Assembly: GCF_001571305.1 (NCBI RefSeq)
Contig: NZ_BCTN01000009.1
Location: 62,001-126,000 of the forward strand
Length of the DNA stretch: 64,000 nt
Source of the DNA: Erwinia persicina NBRC 102418
GTDB taxonomy: Bacteria; Pseudomonadota; Gammaproteobacteria; Enterobacterales; Enterobacteriaceae
Reading direction: 5' to 3'
Both the position numbers and the translations under genes were made by a program. Below, piece after piece: positions 18,452 to 27,521 of this stretch. The notes under the pieces are model-generated. The model saw only the letters and a list, made by a program, of their open reading frames with translations. It had not been told where the DNA came from and ran no database searches. Within the stretch, counting starts at the first letter, position 1. Each line of letters begins with the position of its first letter.

Positions 18452-18899
18452 TTACTCCGGGTGTGCAATCAAAAATGCAGCAATGATGAGAATAGTCTTA
18501 TTTTTTGTGATTGTTAAATTTATTGCAGTTCTACATGCATAGTCAAATTATTTTTAAGCAAGTGATTCCTTCCCTTAAATCCCATTGAAATTAATAGAGT
18601 ATTATTTTTTAACTTGTTACTCGTTGTTGGTTTTTAATCTTAATCAATGCGTACTTTTGTGAGTGATTTAGTTTTTTATGCTGATTTCTTTATCTTAATT
18701 AGATTATTTTGCTAAAATCTTTTTCGGGGGTTATCATTTTCCTCAGTCGCTGGTGGCTATGACGCAACGGGATACAGAGTAGTGCGTTACCTACACTATC
18801 TATTACGTGTTTGCTGAATGGCACCAAAGAAGTGGTGGCGGCTTTGCAAAGAAAATGGAATACGGAATATAACTTTCTTTATTAAGGATAAAGCAAAAA
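18452..18899. promoter_or_regulatory. AT-rich divergent regulatory region of the fimbrial island
   Basis: This 448-bp gap between the membrane-bound regulator and the major pilin gene is markedly AT-rich (for example around 18590-18720), unlike the GC-rich backbone, and holds no credible ORF. It probably carries both promoters and is of the composition silenced by H-NS. I could not assign exact -35/-10 boxes. Confidence 0.6.
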
Positions 18900-19451
18900 A
18901 TGAATTTTAAAAAAACCATGCTGGCAGCAGTAGTGACTTTAGGTGCAATTGCGGGTGCACACGCTGAGCCAGGTACTGGTACACCAGCTACCGACCAGGG
19001 ACATGGTAAAGTGACCTTTACGGGTTCTATTATTGATGCACCCTGCTCGATTGATTCTAAGTCTCTTGACCAGACTGTAGATTTAGGCGGTGTTTCAAAC
19101 GTTTCTCTGCTTAACGGTGGTAACTCCAGCCCGAAACCATTTGAAATCCATCTGGAGAAATGCAGCCTGGAAACCGCTAAAACGGTGACCACGACGTTCA
19201 ATGGTGCGGCCGGTAAGAATGGCTTACTGGGTATGACCGGTGATGCTAAAGGTGCCAGCATTGCTATTACCGACGGTAGCAATAATTTGATTGAACTGGG
19301 TAAAGCAACCCAGGGCCAGGTCCTCAGTGCTGGTGGTTCAGAAGCAACGCTGGCCTTCAGTGCTTATCTGAAAGGCGACGGTGGTGATGATAAAACTATC
19401 GTCCCAGGTAAATTCCAGAGCGTGGCAAACTTCATTCTTAACTACAAATAA
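18900..19451 (+). CDS. Major fimbrial subunit (MrpA/FimA-like), 183 aa
   Basis: Pilin of the chaperone-usher class. Signal peptide MNFKKTMLAAVVTLGAIAGAHA, then a donor-strand N-terminus GKVTFTGSIIDAPCSID; two cysteines (APCSID and EKCSLE) form the usual disulfide. The protein ends in the conserved penultimate-tyrosine pattern FILNYK. An AAGGA ribosome site precedes the ATG. As the first gene, with a stem-loop after it, it should be the most abundant product of the operon. Confidence 0.95.
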   Translation: MNFKKTMLAAVVTLGAIAGAHAEPGTGTPATDQGHGKVTFTGSIIDAPCSIDSKSLDQTVDLGGVSNVSLLNGGNSSPKPFEIHLEKCSLETAKTVTTTFNGAAGKNGLLGMTGDAKGASIAITDGSNNLIELGKATQGQVLSAGGSEATLAFSAYLKGDGGDDKTIVPGKFQSVANFILNYK

Positions 19452-19470
19452 TCTGTTCCGATAACAGGAT

Positions 19471-19508
19471 CAAGAATGCATGCGGGGAATACCTTGCATG
19501 CATTCTTG
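19471..19508 (+). terminator. 13-bp perfect stem-loop after the major pilin gene
   Basis: CAAGAATGCATGC and GCATGCATTCTTG are separated by 12 bases, 20 bases after the pilin stop. No T run follows, so it is more likely a 3'-end stabiliser or partial attenuator that sets the ratio of major pilin to downstream proteins than a full terminator. Confidence 0.7.
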
Positions 19509-19538
19509 TTGGAATTATCTGTGGGAGATGTGTGAGAG

Positions 19539-20069
19539 ATGAAACCGCTAACCATTCATTACCCGGCGCTTTGCCTGTTGATGCTGTTGCCTGGACAGAG
19601 CAGCCAAGCGGCTGGCTGGGGGCAGGTCAACATGCAAGGTGCTGTGATTGAAACTGCCTGCGCTATTGATACCGACAGTCGCGATCAAACTATTGATATG
19701 TCGGTGATACCATTGAGCCAAATTATACGTGATGGTGAAGGGGGCAAGTATCCATTCAGTATTCGGTTAGTAAACTGTGTTTTGGATCGCGTGGATGACC
19801 GCTTGCCCAAGTGGCGGCGTTTTCAGGTAACTTTTGATGGCAGAGTAGATAATGAACTATTTGGTGTCGACGGACCTGCGCGGGGTGTTGCACTACAGAT
19901 AGTGGATAGTTACGGGAATATTATCAAACCCGGCATGCCTTCGCCTTATCTGGATATCAGCGAGGGAAATAAAGAACTGAAATACTCTCTGCGGTTAGTG
20001 AGTAATAAACAGACATTGCGTAGTGGAGAATACACCTCAACTATCAGGTTTAAAATGGACTATTACTGA
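19539..20069 (+). CDS. Minor pilin, PapH/MrpB-like anchoring subunit, 176 aa
   Basis: Signal peptide ending QSSQAAG, then a pilin domain with QVNMQGAVIETACAIDT and a second cysteine in RLVNCVLDR; C-terminus IRFKMDYY. Its position directly between the major subunit and the usher is that of PapH or MrpB, which terminate and anchor the fibre. The assignment to this role rests on gene order; the fold is clear from the sequence. Confidence 0.85.
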   Translation: MKPLTIHYPALCLLMLLPGQSSQAAGWGQVNMQGAVIETACAIDTDSRDQTIDMSVIPLSQIIRDGEGGKYPFSIRLVNCVLDRVDDRLPKWRRFQVTFDGRVDNELFGVDGPARGVALQIVDSYGNIIKPGMPSPYLDISEGNKELKYSLRLVSNKQTLRSGEYTSTIRFKMDYY

Positions 20070-20207
20070 TCCATTCTCAGAAATGATAAATTAAAGAGCA
20101 AAGAATCTATTCAACAGGTGTATCTGTCATTTGCTTTATGGCGCATGGAAAAACAATGATTTTCATTGGTGGCGCTGGTGTGGAAATAAGAAAAGGGACT
20201 AATAAGC

Positions 20208-22745
20208 ATGATGATGGCTAACTGGAATTTATTACCCTTTCCCGTCCGTACGCTGGGCGTTTACATTGCCTGTGCGCTAGGTTTTGTTGGGTATTATGCC
20301 AGTGCGGAAGAAGTACAGTTCAATACTGATGTTCTTGATGTGAAAGATCGTCAAAATATCGATCTGGGGCAGTTCTCTCGCGGTGGTTATATCATGCCAG
20401 GCAACTACATCATGCTTGTGCGAATTAATAAGCAGGAATTACCTGAGCAGTCCGTAATTTTTTATCCCGCAGAGGATGATGCTAAAGACAGTACCGCCTG
20501 CATCAGCCCATCAATGGTCGAACAGTTTGGTTTAAAGCCGGACATGAAAGAAAAACTCACCTGGTGGCATCAGGGTGAGTGCCTGTCGTTGAAAAGTTTG
20601 CCGGGTATGTCAACGCGTGGCGATTTAGGCAGTGCCAGCCTTACCGTGAGCCTGCCGCAGGCCTATCTCGAGTATTCTGCGGATAACTGGGATCCACCAT
20701 CGCGCTGGGATAATGGTGTTCCCGGCTTGCTGCTGGATTATTACCTCAATGCGCAAACTCAGCGTCAGCAGCAACGTGGTGAACAGAAATATAACGTCAG
20801 CGGCAACGGTACGATTGGTGGGAATCTGGGGGCCTGGCGGCTGCGCGCTGACTGGCAAACACGGCTGGATCATACCACTGGTAGCGGTGAGGGTACGCGC
20901 CAGAGCTGGGACTGGAGCCGCTATTATGCTTACCGGGCGCTCCCTCGCATGGGGGCACAGCTGTCGGTTGGGGAAAATTACCTGTATTCCGACATTTTTG
21001 ACAGTTTCCGCTTTACGGGGGCCAGCCTGACCAGTGATGACAGCATGCTGCCACCGAACCTGCGCGGTTATGCACCCGAGGTGACCGGGGTGGCTCGCAC
21101 CAACGCTAAGGTCATTATCAGCCAGCAGGGACGCGTCCTCTACGAAACCCAGGTTGCATCTGGGCCGTTTCGTATTCAGGACATCAATGATGCCGTCACC
21201 GGGCAACTGGATGTCCGTGTCGAAGAGCAGGACGGTAGCGTGCAGGAGTTCAAAATTGATACTGCCAGTATTCCATATCTGACCCGACCGGGGACCGTAC
21301 GTTACAAAGTGGCAAGCGGGCGGCCCTCCGACTGGAAGCACAACACCAATGGGCCGCTGTTTGCCACGGGGGAGTTTTCCTGGGGGATTAGCAACGGCTG
21401 GTCGCTTTACGGCGGCGGTGTGGCGGGCGGTGATTACAATGCAGTCGCAGTCGGCCTTGGACGGGATCTGATGATGTTCGGTGCGCTGTCATTTGACGTT
21501 ACCCAGTCGCGTGCGCGCCTGAACAATCAATGGGAAAACGGCACGCTGACCGGTGGCTCCTACCGACTGAGTTATTCGAAAAGCTTCGACGAATTTGACA
21601 GCCAGGTGACCTTCGCCGGTTACCGCTTCTCGGAGCGGAACTACATGTCGATGAGTGAATATCTGGATGTGCTGGAGAACGGTATCCGCACCCAGAGCAG
21701 CAAAGAAATGTACACCATCAGTTACAGTCAGCAACTCCGCGATCTGGGGGTGAGTGCTTACCTGAACTACAACCACCAGACTTACTGGAACAGTGCCACC
21801 AATGACCGTTATACCCTGACGCTGTCGCGTAATTTCGACATCGGTCAGTTCAGGAATATCAGCCTGTCGCTGACGGGATACCGCAATAAATATTACGGTG
21901 CCAACGACGACGGCATGTACCTCTCGTTATCGTTGCCGTGGGGAGGCAGCGGATCGATCAGCTACAGCGGCAGCTATAGCCGTACCAACAATAGTCACCA
22001 GGTGAGTTACTACGATCGACTGAAAAATGGCGACAGTTACCAACTGAGTAGCGGCATTAGCCGCGACGGCGGTATGGCGAGTGGCTATTACTCTCACCAG
22101 GGGGACATGGCGCAGATCGATGCTAACGCCAGTTACCAGGAAGGGCGTTATTCGTCTGTGGGGTTATCGCTACAGGGGGGAGCAACGGCCACCCTCGAAG
22201 GGGCTGCGCTGCACCGTTCAGGCATGATTGGCGGAACCCGCTTACTGCTTGATACCGACGGTGTGGCGGATATTCCGATTAGCGGTTATGGCCCAGTGAC
22301 ACGCAGTAACCGCTTCGGCAAAGCAGTGGTAACCGACGTCAACAGCTACTATCGCAATAAAATCAGCATCGACGTCAACGAACTTCCTGAAAATGCTGAG
22401 GCGACGCGCTCCGTGGTGCAGGCGACCCTGACCGAGGGGGCCATTGGCTATCGTAAATTTGAGGTGATCGCCGGTGAGAAAGCCATGGCGGTTATCCGCC
22501 TGGCTGATGGCACCACGCCTCCGTTCGGCGCCACGGTACAAAACCCTAAAAAGCAGAACGTTGGCATCATTGGCGACGACGGTAGCGTATATCTGAGCGG
22601 TATTAACCCTGAAGAAGAGATGACCGTACGCTGGAGTGGACAGGTGCAGTGTGTGGTTACGCTACCCGCACAGATACCGCGCAGCGATACGTCAGCTCTC
22701 TTGCTGCCATGCCGTCTGCTGCCGACAGGTAAAGAGGCAGATTGA
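20208..22745 (+). CDS. Outer-membrane fimbrial usher (PapC/MrpC-like), 845 aa
   Basis: Full-length usher. A signal peptide precedes the N-terminal chaperone-binding domain (VQFNTDVLDVKDRQNIDLGQF), the long beta-barrel with its plug, and C-terminal domains ending with a cysteine pair (VQCVVTLP and LLPCRLLP). Motifs such as PYLTRPGTVRYKV and PDGYFGAT-like segments typical of ushers are recognisable. Three consecutive ATG codons (20208, 20211, 20214) make the exact start uncertain. It secretes and assembles pilin-chaperone complexes. Confidence 0.95.
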   Translation: MMMANWNLLPFPVRTLGVYIACALGFVGYYASAEEVQFNTDVLDVKDRQNIDLGQFSRGGYIMPGNYIMLVRINKQELPEQSVIFYPAEDDAKDSTACISPSMVEQFGLKPDMKEKLTWWHQGECLSLKSLPGMSTRGDLGSASLTVSLPQAYLEYSADNWDPPSRWDNGVPGLLLDYYLNAQTQRQQQRGEQKYNVSGNGTIGGNLGAWRLRADWQTRLDHTTGSGEGTRQSWDWSRYYAYRALPRMGAQLSVGENYLYSDIFDSFRFTGASLTSDDSMLPPNLRGYAPEVTGVARTNAKVIISQQGRVLYETQVASGPFRIQDINDAVTGQLDVRVEEQDGSVQEFKIDTASIPYLTRPGTVRYKVASGRPSDWKHNTNGPLFATGEFSWGISNGWSLYGGGVAGGDYNAVAVGLGRDLMMFGALSFDVTQSRARLNNQWENGTLTGGSYRLSYSKSFDEFDSQVTFAGYRFSERNYMSMSEYLDVLENGIRTQSSKEMYTISYSQQLRDLGVSAYLNYNHQTYWNSATNDRYTLTLSRNFDIGQFRNISLSLTGYRNKYYGANDDGMYLSLSLPWGGSGSISYSGSYSRTNNSHQVSYYDRLKNGDSYQLSSGISRDGGMASGYYSHQGDMAQIDANASYQEGRYSSVGLSLQGGATATLEGAALHRSGMIGGTRLLLDTDGVADIPISGYGPVTRSNRFGKAVVTDVNSYYRNKISIDVNELPENAEATRSVVQATLTEGAIGYRKFEVIAGEKAMAVIRLADGTTPPFGATVQNPKKQNVGIIGDDGSVYLSGINPEEEMTVRWSGQVQCVVTLPAQIPRSDTSALLLPCRLLPTGKEAD

Positions 22746-22853
22746 TGTTCGCGCCAGAAACAAAATTTTAGCCACTGTGCCGGGGCGAGCTGACTTCCAC
22801 TTGCCCTGGCCACCTTACTGAATTGAAAGAACTCAGATAGCGAGTAATCAACG

Positions 22854-23606
22854 ATGAACGTAATGAACAAGAACTTTTTACCCCTGACAGGTGCCCTGCT
22901 GACAGGCGTATTGTGCGTACAGCAGGCTCAGGCAGCGATTGCCCTGGATCGAACCCGGGTGGTGTTTAGCGGTGCTGATAAATCTGTCAGCCTGAACATC
23001 AGTAACGAAAATAAGCAACTGCCTTATCTGGCGCAGGGATGGGTTGAAGATGCCCAAGGGAATAAAATCACTACGCCACTGATGGTGTTGCCGCCCTTGC
23101 AGCGTCTGGAACCCGGCGCTAAAAGCCAGATTAAGATTCAGGCCTTATCTAACGTCAATCTTCTGGCTCAGGACCGCGAGACGCTGTTCTATTTCAACCT
23201 GCGTGAGATCCCGCCAAAGAGTGAAAAACCTAACACGTTGCAGCTGGCATTGCAGACGCGCATCAAATTGTTTTATCGGCCTGATGCGTTAAGTGATACC
23301 GAAGGTGCTGCGCCCTGGCAGGAAAAGCTGACGCTGATCAAGCAGGGTGGCAAATACCTGGTTAACAATCCGACGCCGTATTACGTGACGCTTATCGATG
23401 CCACCACAAAGCCAGGTGGGGCCAGCGTTAAGGGGTTTGAACCGCTGATGATAGCGCCAAAGGCGAAAGAGGTATTGAACGTTAGCGCGTCCATTCTGGG
23501 TAATGCGCCAGTGCTGATCTATGTCAATGATTACGGCGGACGTCCACAGTTGCAGTTCGATTGTGGCGGAACCGAATGCAAAGTGAAACCGGGAAAAAAG
23601 GGTTGA
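22854..23606 (+). CDS. Periplasmic pilus chaperone (PapD/MrpD-like), 250 aa
   Basis: Signal peptide ending QQAQAA, then the two immunoglobulin-like domains of PapD proteins. The conserved ALDRTRVVFSGADKSVSLNI strand, the LPPLQRLEPGAKSQIKI segment and FYFNLREIPPK are intact, as is the C-terminal VNDYGGRPQLQF. A cysteine pair near the C-terminus (DCGGTEC) is present. It caps pilin subunits in the periplasm before delivery to the usher upstream. Confidence 0.95.
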   Translation: MNVMNKNFLPLTGALLTGVLCVQQAQAAIALDRTRVVFSGADKSVSLNISNENKQLPYLAQGWVEDAQGNKITTPLMVLPPLQRLEPGAKSQIKIQALSNVNLLAQDRETLFYFNLREIPPKSEKPNTLQLALQTRIKLFYRPDALSDTEGAAPWQEKLTLIKQGGKYLVNNPTPYYVTLIDATTKPGGASVKGFEPLMIAPKAKEVLNVSASILGNAPVLIYVNDYGGRPQLQFDCGGTECKVKPGKKG

Positions 23607-23633
23607 TTACTACCTTAACAGAGGGAACGGAGC

Positions 23634-24284
23634 ATGCAACAACGAAATCAAAGGAAGGATTTCCTGTCTTGTCCTCAGCGGCATGACCTGTTGGTTAAAG
23701 GAATGGCGGTGCTGGTAATCCCGTTGGTGTTTGGCTACGTGATGGCGATGCTCCCGGAAACCCATGCAGCGGATAACTGGGATGTCGATGGTGCTAATGG
23801 TGTGTTGAATATACGCGGCGCGCTGACTGAGAGTGCTTGCCGGTTAGAGATGTCATCGGCTTATCAGGATGTATGGCTGGGGGAAACAGGGACAGCGCGT
23901 ATGGCGACAATAGGTGCACAGGGGACGCCGGTTGCCATAACGCTACACCTGCGGGACTGCGTACGCAGTCCCGCGAACAATCGCGACGAGCATAATGGAA
24001 ATCTGCTATGGGCTGCTTACCAGCCGGCCGTGTCGTTCACTTTTGTCGCACCAGCAGACGCAGATAACCCACAGCTAATCGCGGTACGCGGGGCATCTGG
24101 CGTCGCGTTGCGTATGGCTGACTCTCTCGGACGTGATATTCGGCTGGGCAGCCGTGGGGCACCGCTGCTGCTGGCCGCAGGACAAGACTCACTGGACTAT
24201 ATTGTCACACCGGAACGTACGCGCGCACCGCTGCAGGCTGGAGCTTATTCAGCTCATGTTGATTTCAGGCTTAACTATGACTAA
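23634..24284 (+). CDS. Minor fimbrial subunit (MrpE-like position), 216 aa
   Basis: Unusually long N-terminal region (about 45 residues) with the hydrophobic core MAVLVIPLVFGYVMAMLP before the predicted cleavage at THAAD. The mature domain shows NIRGALTESACRLEM and LRDCVRSP for the disulfide, and ends VDFRLNYD. GGAACGGAGC supplies the ribosome site. By order it follows the chaperone like MrpE. A long n-region of this kind may slow export. Confidence 0.85.
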   Translation: MQQRNQRKDFLSCPQRHDLLVKGMAVLVIPLVFGYVMAMLPETHAADNWDVDGANGVLNIRGALTESACRLEMSSAYQDVWLGETGTARMATIGAQGTPVAITLHLRDCVRSPANNRDEHNGNLLWAAYQPAVSFTFVAPADADNPQLIAVRGASGVALRMADSLGRDIRLGSRGAPLLLAAGQDSLDYIVTPERTRAPLQAGAYSAHVDFRLNYD

Positions 24285-24294
24285 GGCGGGGGCC

Positions 24295-24804
24295 ATGGGC
24301 ACTGTGAGGTTATGCAGACGGAAACCGGCGTTGTATGTGATCTGCCTGGCACTGGCTGTCGTGGGAGCCGCCTTTCAGGCGAGGGCTGCCAGTACCAAAG
24401 TGAGAGTCGAGGTGCAGGTTGTAGCGCCGGCGTGCACCATCAATAAAGGTGGTTTAATTGAAGTGCCGTTTGGTGACGACGTGATAACGAACAAAGTCGA
24501 CGGCAACTATAATAAAAGGAAGATCACCTATTCATTACAGTGCGATGGCGCTTCGTCGAATGCGTTAAAGATGATGATTGAGGGGGCCGGTGCTGCGTTT
24601 GATGCCTCTGTACTGGGAACCGCAAAAACTGACTTTGGTATTGAAGTGTTAAGTAATGGTGAGCCTATGCCCATCAATCGCTGGCTGAATTTCAACTATC
24701 AGAATGTGCCAAATCTTGAGGCGGTGCCGGTAAAACGCCCCGGTGCCATCCTGACTAGCGGACCGTTTTCCGCTGGTGCCACGATGAAGGTGGATTATCA
24801 ATGA
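24295..24804 (+). CDS. Minor fimbrial subunit (MrpF-like position), 169 aa
   Basis: Signal peptide MGTVRLCRRKPALYVICLAL to about residue 31 (ending FQARA), then a small pilin domain with VVAPACTIN and YSLQCDGASS cysteines. Its C-terminal block LEAVPVKRPG...GPFSAGATMKVDYQ is shared with the next gene, so the two are paralogues. The ATG at 24295 has AAGG at good spacing; an ATG at 24277 overlapping the previous stop is an alternative. Confidence 0.85.
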   Translation: MGTVRLCRRKPALYVICLALAVVGAAFQARAASTKVRVEVQVVAPACTINKGGLIEVPFGDDVITNKVDGNYNKRKITYSLQCDGASSNALKMMIEGAGAAFDASVLGTAKTDFGIEVLSNGEPMPINRWLNFNYQNVPNLEAVPVKRPGAILTSGPFSAGATMKVDYQ

Positions 24805-25292
24805 AAAGCTACTCAGGTGCTGTCTTGCTGCTGATTTGTGGCGTGCTGAGTCCTGCGGGGCAGGCTGCGAAGAATATGATGTTCACTGGCACTTTAATTG
24901 ATCCTCCTGCCTGCACCATAAAAAACAGCAAGGATGACGCTATTGATGTTGACTTTGGCAATCGGGTAGGGATTAACAAAGTCAACGGGGAGAACTACCT
25001 GCAGCCGATGAACTACCAGATTACCTGTGAATCCGGCGCAGACGATAAGGGAATGACGCTGGAGATAGTCGGCACACCAGCAGATTATGATCGGGCGGCG
25101 GTCGTTACCGGTATTACCGATCTGGCTATCCAGATTAAGCAAAATGGCATTCCCTTTACCCTGAACAAACCGCTCCCTATCAGCATCCTCAGTAAACCGC
25201 GGCTTGAGGCCGTGCCGGTGAAACGGCAAGGTGCGACATTAACAGAGGGGCCGTTTGAAGCTACGGCTACATTGAGGGTGGTTTATCAATGA
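24801..25292 (+). CDS. Minor fimbrial subunit (MrpG-like position), 163 aa
   Basis: Signal peptide to about residue 22 (ending AGQAA), pilin domain with DPPACTIKN and YQITCESGAD, and the LEAVPVKRQG...GPFEATATLRVVYQ C-terminal block that pairs it with the preceding gene. The ATG overlaps the upstream stop by four bases (ATGA), as does the next gene, so these three are translationally coupled. Confidence 0.87.
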   Translation: MKSYSGAVLLLICGVLSPAGQAAKNMMFTGTLIDPPACTIKNSKDDAIDVDFGNRVGINKVNGENYLQPMNYQITCESGADDKGMTLEIVGTPADYDRAAVVTGITDLAIQIKQNGIPFTLNKPLPISILSKPRLEAVPVKRQGATLTEGPFEATATLRVVYQ

Positions 25293-25822
25293 ACTGGGTA
25301 AAAGGACTGACTTTTGCGTTACCGATTACATCGTTGCTGGTATTTAGCAGCATGGCGCAGGCTTACAATGTTCGCCTGCACGGTGCGCTGGTAGCGGAAC
25401 CTTGCGTAATCGCACAGGGTGACGAGAGCGTACAGATGAACTTTGACCCTGTCTTTGCTAATTACCTGTACATTAATAAACGAACGCCCAGTCAGAAGTT
25501 TAATATTCGACTGTCGCAGTGCGATCTGAGCCTGTCTAAAATAGTGATGATAGTCTTTAGCGGTGCGGAAAATCCTAATCTGAAGGGGCTGCTGGCTGTT
25601 AACAGCGGCAGTATGGCATCCGGTATTGCTATCGGCCTGGAAAACCAGGCGGGGCAGCCATTGGCGCTAAATAAAGAAGGACAAATTTATCCGCTGGACA
25701 GCGGCAGCAATGTTCTGATGTTCCAGGCTTATGTGCAGGGTGAACCGGAGGCGATCGCCAAGCGAACCATTGCGGGTGGGCCGTTCAGCGCGGTGGCTAC
25801 CTTTAGACTTGAATATGAATAA
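25289..25822 (+). CDS. Minor fimbrial subunit, 177 aa
   Basis: Signal peptide to about residue 25 (ending SMAQA), then a pilin domain with RLHGALVAEPCVIAQ and RLSQCDLS cysteines and C-terminus ATFRLEYE. ATGA overlap with the preceding gene. It is the fourth minor subunit after the chaperone, one more than in the Proteus mrp operon, and stands where the adaptor beneath the tip adhesin would be. Confidence 0.87.
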   Translation: MNWVKGLTFALPITSLLVFSSMAQAYNVRLHGALVAEPCVIAQGDESVQMNFDPVFANYLYINKRTPSQKFNIRLSQCDLSLSKIVMIVFSGAENPNLKGLLAVNSGSMASGIAIGLENQAGQPLALNKEGQIYPLDSGSNVLMFQAYVQGEPEAIAKRTIAGGPFSAVATFRLEYE

Positions 25823-26183
25823 GTGCGCAGTAGCCAGGCAAGACGCTTCGCCCAGGCTATACAACCGTCGTCATGCGACCTTCAAAGTCAATATCTGACG
25901 TTTATGCTTTCTTTGCGTGCGGCAGTTCAACAGGCTCCCACCATCATGCACGACGCACGCGGTTTTACGAGCATGCCCGGATACAGAAACTGTCACCGAC
26001 AGAGACTGAGTTGGGATGCGGACGTACGAAGCAATATCGACATTAGGAGCGCGCAGGACAGGATGCTGGGAAATTATTTAGATTGTCTGTGGCAGCGGAA
26101 TTAATTAATCCCATCCGGCACCAACGATACGAGGTGGGTGCTCGAATTGTTCGATCTTTTAATATTCCACAATGGTGACAGAA
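25823..26183 (+). other. 361-bp leader of adhesin 1, copy 1 of a duplicated region
   Basis: No credible gene. From 25970 (AGCATGCCCGGATAC) to the start codon this leader is clearly homologous to 27315-27521, with long shared stretches such as AATTAATCCCATCCGGCACC. It probably provides the 5' untranslated region, and maybe a promoter, for the first adhesin gene. Confidence 0.7.
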
Positions 26184-27065
26184 GTGAGTCCATACTTTAA
26201 AAAAATAGATCATGAAAATGACCAATCTTATAAAACCAGTCATCTGGTTCTGTTAATTGTACTGAGCTTATTACTCTATTTTGCAGCTCCGATTCCAGCC
26301 CGGGCCATACTATGGCCGGTTACAACTGACGTGCACATCACGGAATGCAGGGATACGTGGCAGCAGCCGTGTTCGGAAGATGTTTATTATTCGGGAAAGA
26401 TCATTTTTCTGGAACAGGGGAAACCTACCGCCCCCAGGCCCCCGCTGTCGTCAGGTGTGCGAATTGTTGGTATCCACTGCGAGGCCGGCGGGAACGGCGT
26501 GCCGTTCAGTCAGTGCTCATGGGCTGACAATTTATCGCATCGTCCAGATTTGGCCTATGGATGCAAGTTTGTAGATAAAGACCACTGGGACATCAAGGAT
26601 ATCAGCCAGTGCTCGTTCGGAACGACTTGGGGACCGCATGGTGGGGCCGGCCCGGGGGGGGAGTGTGTGATGGTCGGCGCACAGAGCCAGTCATCTGTGC
26701 TGCTTTACACCCCGTGGGGAGCGCTGCATGCCCTGGACGTAGCCAATTCTGGCTCCCGTAATTGCTCGCAACCCCTGGCGCCGGAAGTAGGCTGCAGCGT
26801 CGGCACGCTGCAAACCCTGGAGCATGGGGCTCTTGGTCCAACCGATAACGATATAAGAACGACTTATACTAATGTTTCATGCGGTCTGTCTCCAAAGGTG
26901 ACCATTGTGGGTGGCGCGACGCTAAATCTGGGACCTGGCGTCAGTACGACGTTGACAGCATGGGTTGAGAATCAAAGACTGACGGTTCAATCTGATTTGA
27001 CGATAACGGGCGCGAAACCGGGAGCCTACTCAGCTAATGCTGTAATAATGGTGTCTCCCGACTGA
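26184..27065 (+). CDS. MrpH-like fimbrial tip adhesin, copy 1, 293 aa
   Basis: Two-domain exported protein. A polar n-region of about 20 residues precedes the hydrophobic core LVLLIVLSLLLYFAAP, with cleavage after PARA (residue 41). The N-terminal domain is rich in Cys, Trp, His and Gly (for example IHCEAGGNG, CSWADN, WGPHGGAGPGGEC) and is the candidate receptor-binding part; the C-terminal 100 residues (CSVGTLQTLEHGALG ... NAVIMVSPD) are pilin-like. The start is taken as GTG at 26184 because TGGTGA lies at the right spacing and it aligns with the ATG of the second copy; an ATG at 26172 has no ribosome site. Confidence 0.8.
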   Translation: MSPYFKKIDHENDQSYKTSHLVLLIVLSLLLYFAAPIPARAILWPVTTDVHITECRDTWQQPCSEDVYYSGKIIFLEQGKPTAPRPPLSSGVRIVGIHCEAGGNGVPFSQCSWADNLSHRPDLAYGCKFVDKDHWDIKDISQCSFGTTWGPHGGAGPGGECVMVGAQSQSSVLLYTPWGALHALDVANSGSRNCSQPLAPEVGCSVGTLQTLEHGALGPTDNDIRTTYTNVSCGLSPKVTIVGGATLNLGPGVSTTLTAWVENQRLTVQSDLTITGAKPGAYSANAVIMVSPD

Positions 27066-27521
27066 TAGCGTTTTGCATGGAACAAAAGCGCCGTTAACCG
27101 CGTATGGGCACTACCTGAGTGTCTTAATGCATTGAAAGCATTTTGGGGTGCCTTGCGATATGCAGCAGAATCGCAAGGCGCAACAGTGCTTTTCTTAAGA
27201 TGGTCCAACCCATTGCCTGGCGTTTTCACCGCCCATTAATGCCTTAAATTAGTGTTTTTTTGTAGAATTTTCAACATTTTGATCAGTACCGATATCACAT
27301 GGGCTTTTAATACCAGCATGCCCGGATACAAAACTGTCACCGTCAGAGACTGAGTTACGGATGCAGACGTACGAGGCGGGGGGATATTAGAAGCACGCAG
27401 GATACTGGGGAATTATTTTGATTGTCTGTGACAGCGGAATCAATTAATCCCATCCGGCACCAACGATACAAAGTAGATGTTCGTTCTGCCCGGTGTATCT
27501 GATATTCCAAATGGTGAAAAA
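27066..27521 (+). other. 456-bp interval: tail of copy 1, junction, leader of copy 2
   Basis: 27066-27100 matches the sequence after the second adhesin (GGAACAAAAGCGCCGTT in both). At 27279-27293 TTGATCAGTACCGAT repeats the first codons of the DUF1275 gene (28526-28540). From 27315 on the leader repeats that of copy 1. A short inverted repeat TTGCGAT...ATCGCAA lies at about 27152-27177. No gene is seen. Confidence 0.75.

Noticed and set aside
18452-18899. Invertible fimbrial promoter switch
   Set aside because: No pair of long inverted repeats and no fimB/fimE-like recombinase gene was found around the fimbrial promoter region.
18803-19282. Minus-strand 159-codon ORF overlapping the major pilin
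   Set aside because: It is antisense to a well-supported pilin gene and has no recognisable domain.
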